Shown here: one piece after another, positions 1 to 5,596 of the stretch
Numbering within the stretch: the first letter of the stretch is position 1
How the letters are laid out: the number at the start of each line of letters is the position of its first letter
Source of the DNA: Saprospiraceae bacterium
GTDB taxonomy: Bacteria; Bacteroidota; Bacteroidia; Chitinophagales; Saprospiraceae
DNA: 8,173 bases
Direction: 5' to 3'
NCBI GenBank assembly: GCA_027031145.1
Contig: JALVEG010000498.1
Span: forward strand, 1 to 8,173
The notes under the pieces: generated by a model
Database searches by the model: none
Told to the model about the DNA's origin: nothing
The model's input: the letters and a program-made list of their open reading frames with translations, nothing else
Program-made: the position numbers and the translations under genes

Positions 1-1634
1 CTTTTAGCAGAAGCGGATATTTTGATGTTGAAAAAACGGTCAATATTAAGGCAAATAGATATACTGATATCAATGTTAGTTTGCCTGTAAGTAATAATGG
101 AGCGCCTTATGTTGATTTTGATATTATAGGCTTACCTGCTGCTGCTCATGATTCTTTGACTTTTGACGCATCCAAATCCATTGATGACGGTCAAATAATA
201 AAATATGAATGGGTTTTAGGTGATTCGATATATATCGATACCGGTAAAATAATTAAATATGCTTTTAATGAAGATGGAGATTATCCTGTTACATTGACTT
301 TGACGGACAATGAATCCAATAAATCCTCTTTGACTAAAATTGTAAGCATTAAAACCGAAGAAGCAAAAATGCCGGATTTATTGTCAGTAGAATGGATAAA
401 TGATTTTAAAGGTGTAAAAATAAAATGGAGAAAAATCACTCAAAAAAGTCTTGTCGGATATAGAATCTATTACAATGTAAATCCATTTGTAGAAAGTTTA
501 AATATTTTAGCTGATACTAATATTCTTAAACCCGATACGACACAATTTGTAATAGACAGTCTTGGAAATGAAAATGAATATGTCTTTTGGATAGTCGGAG
601 TTAATTCTGCCGGAGATGAGGGTAAACCGAGTGATATGTACGGGGTATTGCATCATCCGTTTCATGAAAATAAAAACGTTTTGGTGGTTGACGGATTTGA
701 CAGAGTAGCTTCCTATACCGGAAAATCTCATACTTTTACAGCTACCAAATATCTGACGGGTTTGTTGGATGCAGAAGGGCATGTTGATGTCAATTCTTGT
801 GCTAATGAAAGTATTGTAACAGGAAATATCAATATGGATGATTATGATATTGTGATTTGGTATCTCGGTGATGAATCTACGGTGGATGAAACATTTAGTT
901 CTCCTGAACAAAATAAAGTCAAAGATTACTTAAATCAGGGTGGAAAATTGTTTGTTACCGGAAGTGAGATTGGTTGGGATCTGGATGAAAAAGGTTCATC
1001 TACTGACAAAAACTTTTATCACAATTATCTCAAAGCTTCTTTTGTGGAAGATGGTTCTGACGGAAGAGCACCTGCACAAGGCATAAGCGGATATGCATTT
1101 GAAGGAGTTACTTTGCATTATGGTGTAGTCTATACGGAAGATTATCCGGATGTACTGGCACAGGAAACAGGTGCAGAATCCATTATGAAATACAATCAGG
1201 GATCGGTTGCAGGGATCGCCTACAAAGGAGTTTTCGGATCCGGTAGTGTACCGGGAGCGGTTGTAAATATCGGCTTTCCTTTGGAGACGGTAAGCAATCG
1301 ATATGAAATTAAAGTATTTATGGAGAAGTTGTTGAAATATTTTGATGCTACAACTTCTACCGGTGATCTGCCTGAAAATATTAACAAAAGTAATTTTAAA
1401 GTATTTCCAACGATATTTCACAACAGTATAAACCTGTTACCGGATATAAACATTAAAACTCCTGTCAAAATAAATATTTATAACCTAAACGGCAAATCTG
1501 TTTATTCTGCAAATATGACTATTTCCAAGGGAGAGAAAAAAGAAATACTGTTAAATACTATTTCCAACGGTATCTATATTCTGAAAATAAACAGTGAAAA
1601 CAAGGAATGGAAATATAAGATATTTAAGCAGTAG
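1..1634 (+). CDS. Secreted multidomain protein with PKD, Fn3, amidotransferase-like and T9SS sorting domains (5'-truncated)
   Basis: The frame is open from the first complete codon at position 3 to the TAG at 1632-1634 (543 codons visible), so the TTG at 81 is not the real start and the N-terminus lies off the window. Visible parts in order: a short beta-rich tail resembling the end of a carboxypeptidase-regulatory-like domain (to about 95); a PKD-like domain (about 102-350; SLTFDASKS, DGDYPVTLTLTD); an Fn3-like domain (about 372-641); a class I glutamine-amidotransferase/DJ-1-like fold (about 672-1346; NVLVVDGFDR, GGKLFVTGSEIGWDLD); and a C-terminal sorting domain (about 1392-1631; FKVFP, KINIYNLNGK, ISNGIYILKI). 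The last implies export across the inner membrane, then passage through the outer membrane by T9SS with the tail removed. The amidotransferase-like domain has Ser where the family nucleophile Cys would be, so I infer a non-catalytic role. The arrangement resembles Bacteroidota proteins labelled xanthan lyase/amidase or golvesin-like. Any catalytic head is outside the window and the substrate is unknown. Confidence 0.85.
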   Translation, partial: FSRSGYFDVEKTVNIKANRYTDINVSLPVSNNGAPYVDFDIIGLPAAAHDSLTFDASKSIDDGQIIKYEWVLGDSIYIDTGKIIKYAFNEDGDYPVTLTLTDNESNKSSLTKIVSIKTEEAKMPDLLSVEWINDFKGVKIKWRKITQKSLVGYRIYYNVNPFVESLNILADTNILKPDTTQFVIDSLGNENEYVFWIVGVNSAGDEGKPSDMYGVLHHPFHENKNVLVVDGFDRVASYTGKSHTFTATKYLTGLLDAEGHVDVNSCANESIVTGNINMDDYDIVIWYLGDESTVDETFSSPEQNKVKDYLNQGGKLFVTGSEIGWDLDEKGSSTDKNFYHNYLKASFVEDGSDGRAPAQGISGYAFEGVTLHYGVVYTEDYPDVLAQETGAESIMKYNQGSVAGIAYKGVFGSGSVPGAVVNIGFPLETVSNRYEIKVFMEKLLKYFDATTSTGDLPENINKSNFKVFPTIFHNSINLLPDINIKTPVKINIYNLNGKSVYSANMTISKGEKKEILLNTISNGIYILKINSENKEWKYKIFKQ

Positions 1635-1790
1635 GTAGTTGAGGATATTTGGTTAGGTTTTTTGGGGGGATGATAGATAAAGGTATAGAATAATTAGGTG
1701 AATAAAAAAGTTGTATATAGTGGATTGTGTCAAATATAATTATACATATTTTTATACTTATTCTTTTTATTGGTGTTTAGTTGATGAATC

Positions 1791-1803
1791 ATGTAAATAG
1801 CTT
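1791..1803. repeat. 13-bp direct repeat, left copy
   Basis: ATGTAAATAGCTT occurs here and again, exactly, at 4043-4055. The two copies lie in the intergenic regions on either side of the hairpin element and the two-gene cassette. By my rough estimate a 13-bp match is expected by chance once or twice in a window of this size and composition, but rarely between these two particular gaps. It may be a remnant attachment site or target duplication. Confidence 0.5.
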
Positions 1804-1878
1804 GAGTTATTAATGAGATTATTTATCTAATATAATTAAAAATTGCAGCGTTAAATTTATATGTTTATTTAATGTTTT

Positions 1879-1888
1879 GTGCACTAGT
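1879..1888. repeat. 10-bp direct repeat, left copy
   Basis: GTGCACTAGT occurs here and at 2215-2224. This copy overlaps a perfect 10-bp palindrome, GCACTAGTGC (1881-1890). The pair encloses the double-hairpin element. A chance match is possible at this length. Confidence 0.45.
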
Positions 1889-2038
1889 GCTCTGCGAAAA
1901 AAATAACTACACACATATTTGTTAAGGAATAGCAAAAAACGATTTTATTCAATTTAAAGATTTTTAGCAGAATGTTGAATAAAAAAGAAGAAAAAGTACG
2001 CTGAAGCGCACTAAACAAAAACGACGAATTATACATTA

Positions 2039-2058
2039 CCCCCAAATAAATTTGGGGG
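2039..2058. repeat. GC-footed hairpin, left half of the element
   Basis: A perfect 9-bp stem, CCCCCAAAT paired with ATTTGGGGG around a 2-nt centre. ATTA before and TAAT after can extend it past a one-base bulge. There is no T-tract after it on either strand, so a simple intrinsic terminator is unlikely. An adjacent 6-bp hairpin, CTAATC-ttat-GATTAG (2059-2074), competes with the extension. Confidence 0.75.
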
Positions 2059-2108
2059 CTAATCTTATGATTAGTACTGTGAAATTATTTACTGTGATAT
2101 AAGAATAG

Positions 2109-2128
2109 CCCCTAACTTCAGTTAGGGG
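2109..2128. repeat. GC-footed hairpin, right half of the element
   Basis: A perfect 8-bp stem, CCCCTAAC and GTTAGGGG with loop TTCA, extendable outward through a G-T pair and three A-T pairs to about 12 bp (2105-2132). It is the inverted, diverged counterpart of the hairpin at 2039-2058. No T-tract follows. Confidence 0.75.
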
Positions 2129-2169
2129 TTATGGAAGTAACATAAATTACGAGTAGAGTGCGCTTTAGC

Positions 2170-2210
2170 GTACTTATCTATTGAAAAAATGAATGGGTAC
2201 TTATTTATTG
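2170..2210. repeat. Short tandem repeat, period 27
   Basis: GTACTTATCTATTG at 2170-2183 recurs as GTACTTATTTATTG at 2197-2210, 13 of 14 identical at a spacing of 27 bases. The first copy begins inside the right outer arm of the double-hairpin element, so the element boundary may have been partly duplicated. Confidence 0.5.
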
Positions 2211-2214
2211 CGTG

Positions 2215-2224
2215 GTGCACTAGT
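2215..2224. repeat. 10-bp direct repeat, right copy
   Basis: Second copy of GTGCACTAGT, in the same orientation as 1879-1888. The 326 bp between the copies hold the double-hairpin element and the short tandem repeat. Confidence 0.45.
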
Positions 2225-2268
2225 ATAAGTAACCAATAATTAATTTAACCTATTTAATTTAAATAGTT

Positions 2269-2276
2269 TATATTTG
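2269..2276 (+). promoter_or_regulatory. Candidate Bacteroidota -7 promoter element for the ATPase/DUF4276 pair
   Basis: TATATTTG matches the TAnnTTTG -7 consensus of Bacteroidota and lies 20 bases before the ATPase start codon. No clear TTG -33 element is seen at the expected distance; the region reads TTAACC. The call rests on one box and its position. Confidence 0.4.
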
Positions 2277-2296
2277 TATAATAAAGAGAAATTAAC

Positions 2297-3361
2297 ATGG
2301 ATTACATAAAAATATCAGGTTATAAATCTATAAATAATGAAAGAATAGAATTAAGTCCAATTAATATATTAATTGGTGCGAATGGAAGTGGAAAAAGTAA
2401 TTTTATTTCTTTCTTTACTTTTTTAAATCGATTATATAATAAAAATTTAAATGAATACATAGAATTAACTGGTGGGCCAAATAAAATCCTACATAAAGGG
2501 ATTAAATTCACTAATAAAATATCTTTTAAAGTAGAATTTGATAATGGACAAAATGGTTATTCAGCAGAACTTACAATGGGAACCGACGGATTTGTTTTTA
2601 CTGATGAAAGACTGATTTATAGAGGTGACACAGATAAAAGTATTTGTCAATATTCTAAAGAAGCATTTATAAAAGATACTGATAATTATAGAGCAAAATA
2701 TGTAATAAAGTATCTAAATGGGTTTAGAAAATATCATTTTCATGATACAAGTAAAAATTCTCCATTTACAATTGCCAGCAATATAGAGAATGATATATAC
2801 TTTTTATATAGCGATGGGTCAAATCTTGCTGCTTTTTTATATAATATTAAAAATAATAACAAAATTGTTTACAACAAAATTATTAAAACTATAAAATCTA
2901 TAGCACCTTATTTTTCGGATTTTTTTTTCCAACCAAATGCAGAAAATTACATTAAACTACAATGGACAGATAAATATAGCGAAACTGTATATGGAGCTAC
3001 AGATCTATCAGATGGGACAATGCGTTTTATTGCATTAACTGTATTGTTTATGCAACCTAATCTTCCCGATACAATAATAATTGATGAACCTGAATTGGGA
3101 CTTCATCCCAAAGCAATTTCAAAACTTTCCGGTATGATAAAATCTGTAACATCAAAAGGTTCTCAGGTTATTGTTGCTACTCAATCTACCGATTTAATTA
3201 GTCATTTTCAACCAGAAGATATAATTACAGTTGATATGATAAATGGTAAAAGTAAATTTAAAAGATTAAATAGTGAAGAATTATCTATGTGGCTGGAAGA
3301 TTATACAATTGATGATTTGTGGAAAAGAAATATTATTCCAAGTGGTCATCCAAATTATTAA
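2297..3361 (+). CDS. AAA family ATPase (ABC/RecF-like, AAA_21 type), probable defence-system ATPase
   Basis: A 354-residue cytosolic ATPase with the ABC-type head of the RecF/SMC/OLD group. It shows a Walker A loop GANGSGKS (residues 27-34), a signature-like motif LSDGTMRF (237-244), a Walker B IIIDEPELGLHP (260-271, with Asp263 and Glu264), and ATQS (294-297) at the switch position. The N-terminal IKISGYKSI strand is typical of AAA_21 proteins. There is no long coiled coil and no fused nuclease. The ATG follows a short A-rich leader. The next gene starts 6 bp after the stop, so the two are almost certainly cotranscribed. In known two-gene systems such as PARIS or RloA/RloB-like pairs, an ATPase of this kind senses or holds its partner, a Toprim-type effector; here that role is inferred. 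GC is about 23% over 2401-2580 by hand count, well below the flanking genes, which suggests recent transfer. Confidence 0.85.
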   Translation: MDYIKISGYKSINNERIELSPINILIGANGSGKSNFISFFTFLNRLYNKNLNEYIELTGGPNKILHKGIKFTNKISFKVEFDNGQNGYSAELTMGTDGFVFTDERLIYRGDTDKSICQYSKEAFIKDTDNYRAKYVIKYLNGFRKYHFHDTSKNSPFTIASNIENDIYFLYSDGSNLAAFLYNIKNNNKIVYNKIIKTIKSIAPYFSDFFFQPNAENYIKLQWTDKYSETVYGATDLSDGTMRFIALTVLFMQPNLPDTIIIDEPELGLHPKAISKLSGMIKSVTSKGSQVIVATQSTDLISHFQPEDIITVDMINGKSKFKRLNSEELSMWLEDYTIDDLWKRNIIPSGHPNY

Positions 3362-3367
3362 AATAAT

Positions 3368-4033
3368 ATGATTAAGAGAGTTTATATTATTTGTGAGGGA
3401 GAAACAGAACAAGAATTTTGTTCAACTATTCTTATGAAATATTTTCAAGAGAAAGGAATTTATATCCATTGTCCTGTGATCAAAAAAACAATGGGAGGAA
3501 TAGTTCAATGGCAATACTTAAAAAAGCAAATTGAAATAACTCTAAAATCAGATCCATCAGCTTTTGTTACTATGCTGATCGATTATTATGGAATATATAA
3601 AAAGCACAATTTCCCAAATTGGAATAAAGCAGAAAAAATTATTGATAAATATGAAAGAATGAGTATTTTAGAAGAGGGTATGCTGAAAGATATTGAAGAT
3701 AAATTGAGTTATCGTTTTATACCATACATTCAATTGCATGAATTTGAAGGATTATTATTTAATAAAGAAGAGTATTTTTATAGAGTAATACCAAAAGAAG
3801 AATTAATTGGACAAGAGGAATTAAAGAAAACATTTAATGAATTTGAAAATCCGGAAATGATAAATGACAACCCCGACTCTGCTCCTTCAAAAAGATTAAA
3901 AAGAATAATTAAAGGATATAATAAAATAGTTTATGGTAATATATTAGCAGAAGAAATTGGACTACGCAATATTAGAAATAAAAGTCACAGATTTAATAAA
4001 TGGATATTGCAGATTGAAAACATATTAAACTAG
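3368..4033 (+). CDS. DUF4276 family protein (Toprim-like), probable effector partner of the ATPase
   Basis: A 221-residue protein recognisable as DUF4276. It opens with a beta strand and acidic motif, IICEGETEQEF (residues 7-17; Glu10, Glu12, Glu14), followed by LIDYYG (70-75; Asp72), IQLHEFEGLLF (121-131), and a C-terminal block with NDNPDSAPSKR (166-176), KGYNKIVYG (182-190) and IGLRNIR (197-203). The early glutamate and the later aspartate fit the metal-binding pattern of Toprim-like nucleases, although a full DxD is not seen. I recall a Cys-Pro-His near the C-terminus as common in the family; here the region reads KSHRF. The length is normal, with no signal peptide or membrane segment. 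It lies 6 bp behind the ATPase and shares its low GC (about 24% over 3601-3780). By analogy with ATPase/Toprim pairs I infer a nucleic-acid-cleaving effector held by the ATPase; the target cannot be read from sequence. Confidence 0.8.
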   Translation: MIKRVYIICEGETEQEFCSTILMKYFQEKGIYIHCPVIKKTMGGIVQWQYLKKQIEITLKSDPSAFVTMLIDYYGIYKKHNFPNWNKAEKIIDKYERMSILEEGMLKDIEDKLSYRFIPYIQLHEFEGLLFNKEEYFYRVIPKEELIGQEELKKTFNEFENPEMINDNPDSAPSKRLKRIIKGYNKIVYGNILAEEIGLRNIRNKSHRFNKWILQIENILN

Positions 4034-4042
4034 TAGATATTT

Positions 4043-4055
4043 ATGTAAATAGCTT
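4043..4055. repeat. 13-bp direct repeat, right copy
   Basis: Exact second copy of ATGTAAATAGCTT, 9 bp after the DUF4276 stop codon, within the 80-bp gap before the convergent permease gene. No strong terminator hairpin is seen in this gap. Confidence 0.5.
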
Positions 4056-4113
4056 TGCACACAATCTGTGACATATAAGGAATTATTTTTACTCTTGTTA
4101 TTATTCTATCTTA

Positions 4114-5355
4114 TCATTCATACCTTAATGACTCAATGGGATCCATCTTAGATGCTTTTATTGCAGGAAATACACCTGAAATCAATCCCACAATTGTATT
4201 GATGATAAGAGCTATAATGATCCAAAGCCAGGGCATCACAAATTGTCCTTTGATATAGTGCGCCAGAACAATGCCAAGGATGACTCCCAGCAGTATGCCC
4301 AATATCCCGCCAAGTTGACTTATAATAACAGATTCGGTAAGAAATTGTGTCAAAATGTGCTTGTTTGAAGCGCCGGTTGCTTTACGTATTCCTATTTCCC
4401 GGGTTCGTTCCGTTACAGTCACAAGCATAATATTCATCAGGCCAATTGCTGCCCCCAGCAATGTGATAAGGGCAATAGCAATAGTGGCTATTCTGATCTT
4501 GAACGTGGCATCTTTTATCATTTTCAATAAATTGTCACTTTTAGTGATCTCAAAATCATTTTGGTCTTTTATTTTCAGTTTTCTGATATTTCTAAACAAT
4601 CCGGTTGCACTTGATATTGCTTCTTCCATTTTCAGTGAACTTTCGAGGGCTACATTAATGTTATAAGGTCTGTTTTCATAATGATAATATCTCTTTCCGT
4701 TCAGTAAAGGAATAAAAGCCGTTTGATCATTATTGGTGTTTTTATTTGTACCTTCTTCTTTAATTATACCTATCACCTTATAATTGTAGCCATTGATATC
4801 TACTATTTTACCGATGCCCCTGTCTTTTTTTGACTTAAATAAACTCTTTACGATTTGATTGCCAAGAATAACTTTATGCATACCGTCCTGTAGTTCATTA
4901 CTATTGAAATATCTGCCTTCTCCCACTTCTAAACCTGCAACATTGATAAAATTGTCATCCACACCTGTCACATTGATAACGGGATTTGTTTTTTTATCTT
5001 TATATTTAACAGTGGCTCCATTGACAAAATTGGTAAAAACGGTAACTTTTGCTCCCGGAAAGTGATATTTTTCTTTGAACTGCATCGCCTGCCTGAAATT
5101 GATATTATCACCAATTCTTTTTTTTCTTCCGTGACGGTTGGATTTTAAACTTTCATATGCAGGTTGAATTTTGAAGGAATTGGAACCTATATTACTAAAA
5201 TTGTCATTAAGAGAATATAAAATAGTGTCTATTGCTGTCAATATTCCTACCAAAGCAGTGATACCTACCATTATTATTAATATGGTGAGCAGAGATCTCA
5301 ATAAATTTGTTTTTATTGAACTTAAGGCTATTTTTATATTTTCCAATAATAACAT
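4114..5355 (-). CDS. ABC transporter permease, MacB/FtsX family
   Basis: A 413-residue inner-membrane protein with the MacB layout: an amphipathic N-terminus and first membrane segment (residues about 21-44), a large periplasmic MacB-PCD-like domain (about 45-285), then three more membrane segments (about 286-314, 339-366 and 375-398). The TERTREIGIRKATGAS stretch (315-330), after the second segment, is the typical cytoplasmic coupling region that meets the ATPase. The C-terminus DPIESLRYE is the usual family ending. Such permeases act with a separate LolD/MacB-like ATPase in lipoprotein handling, efflux or peptide export. No ATPase partner or membrane-fusion protein is in the window, so the substrate is unknown. 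The ATG at 5353-5355 is preceded by A/T-rich sequence without a Shine-Dalgarno motif. The gene is transcribed toward the defence cassette and divergently from dnaN. Confidence 0.9.
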   Translation of the reverse strand: MLLLENIKIALSSIKTNLLRSLLTILIIMVGITALVGILTAIDTILYSLNDNFSNIGSNSFKIQPAYESLKSNRHGRKKRIGDNINFRQAMQFKEKYHFPGAKVTVFTNFVNGATVKYKDKKTNPVINVTGVDDNFINVAGLEVGEGRYFNSNELQDGMHKVILGNQIVKSLFKSKKDRGIGKIVDINGYNYKVIGIIKEEGTNKNTNNDQTAFIPLLNGKRYYHYENRPYNINVALESSLKMEEAISSATGLFRNIRKLKIKDQNDFEITKSDNLLKMIKDATFKIRIATIAIALITLLGAAIGLMNIMLVTVTERTREIGIRKATGASNKHILTQFLTESVIISQLGGILGILLGVILGIVLAHYIKGQFVMPWLWIIIALIINTIVGLISGVFPAIKASKMDPIESLRYE

Positions 5356-5596
5356 ATTGTAAAATTATATCTAATTTCTTTAATAATATTATTTATTCGA
5401 GATACTGCCCAAAAATTTAGATTAAATGCTGTTATTGTACAATTAATAAAAATTCATTTTAATAATTTCAATCAAAAAAGATAAAAATTCAGCGGATATA
5501 TCCTATTTTTGTGAGTTGGTACAAAAATTGCTGTTATAATAAATCAATAACTATGCAGTTTAGTTAATACAATAATTTTTTATAAATTAATATACT
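5356..5596. other. Divergent intergenic region between permease gene and dnaN
   Basis: A very AT-rich 241-bp region that must hold promoters for both flanking genes. It contains a 10-bp palindrome, ATTGTACAAT (5434-5443), and the word GCTGTTAT twice in the same orientation (5428-5435 and 5530-5537). I see no DnaA-box-like cluster and no coding frame. The regulatory meaning of the palindrome is unknown. Confidence 0.5.
5504..5511 (+). promoter_or_regulatory. Candidate -7 promoter element for dnaN
   Basis: TATTTTTG fits the TAnnTTTG consensus and would give a leader of roughly 80 nt before the dnaN ATG. No TTG -33 element stands out at the expected distance, and in sequence this AT-rich a chance match is quite possible. 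Confidence 0.3.

Larger units (their letters stand above)
1994..2175. repeat. Double-hairpin inverted-repeat element (REPIN/BIME-like)
   Basis: Two halves are inverted, diverged copies of one unit. The outer arms 1994-2012 (AAGTACGCTGAAGCGCACT) and 2157-2175 are complementary with one mismatch, and each arm has its own CGCT/AGCG mini-hairpin. Inside lie two stronger hairpins: 2039-2058 (CCCCCAAAT / ATTTGGGGG, 2-nt loop) and 2109-2128 (CCCCTAAC / GTTAGGGG, loop TTCA, extendable outward). The inner edges also match in inverted orientation: GGGGCTAATCTTAT (2055-2068) against ATAAGAATAGCCCC (2099-2112), 13 of 14 paired. The element can therefore fold as several local hairpins or as one long nested structure. 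This is the architecture of paired palindromic repeats (REPIN/BIME) or a small non-autonomous element. No transposase is visible in the window, and the family is not one I recognise. Confidence 0.75.
1635..2296. other. Gene-free, palindrome-rich intergenic region
   Basis: I find no credible coding sequence in these 662 bp; ATG-started frames are only a few codons long. The left part (1635-1878) is plain AT-rich sequence with no clear hairpin terminator for the upstream gene, but it holds one copy of the 13-bp repeat at 1791-1803. The part from 1879 to 2224 is framed by a 10-bp direct repeat and contains a double-hairpin inverted-repeat element (1994-2175) and a short tandem repeat (2170-2210). 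The last 70 bp carry a probable promoter for the ATPase gene. Confidence 0.8.

Noticed and set aside
507..1421. Two minus-strand open frames (507-911 and 996-1421) inside the secreted protein gene
   Set aside because: They are antisense to a gene with clear PKD, Fn3, amidotransferase-like and T9SS domains, and their translations are low-complexity, Ile/Arg/Phe-rich and unlike any family I know.
2039..2128. Ordinary Rho-independent terminators for the upstream surface-protein gene
   Set aside because: The hairpins are more than 400 bp past the stop codon and neither is followed by a T-tract.
1994..2175. CRISPR array or retron msr-msd
   Set aside because: There are only two inverted, diverged units, with no regular direct repeats and spacers, and no cas gene or reverse transcriptase in the window.
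2219..4035. ACTAGTA shared between 2219-2225 and the end of the DUF4276 gene (4029-4035)
   Set aside because: A 7-bp match overlapping a stop codon is well within chance; the 13-bp repeat is the better boundary candidate.
4355..5362. Plus-strand open frames inside the permease gene
   Set aside because: Shadows of the well-supported MacB/FtsX permease on the minus strand; the hydrophobic stretches are complements of its membrane segments.
5428..5537. Repeated GCTGTTAT words and ATTGTACAAT palindrome as an operator
   Set aside because: Short motifs in very AT-rich sequence; nothing links them to a known regulator, so they are only noted in the intergenic entry.
5356..5596. Replication origin next to dnaN
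   Set aside because: No cluster of DnaA boxes (TTATCCACA-like) is seen, and dnaA, recF and gyrB are absent; dnaN is often away from oriC in Bacteroidota.
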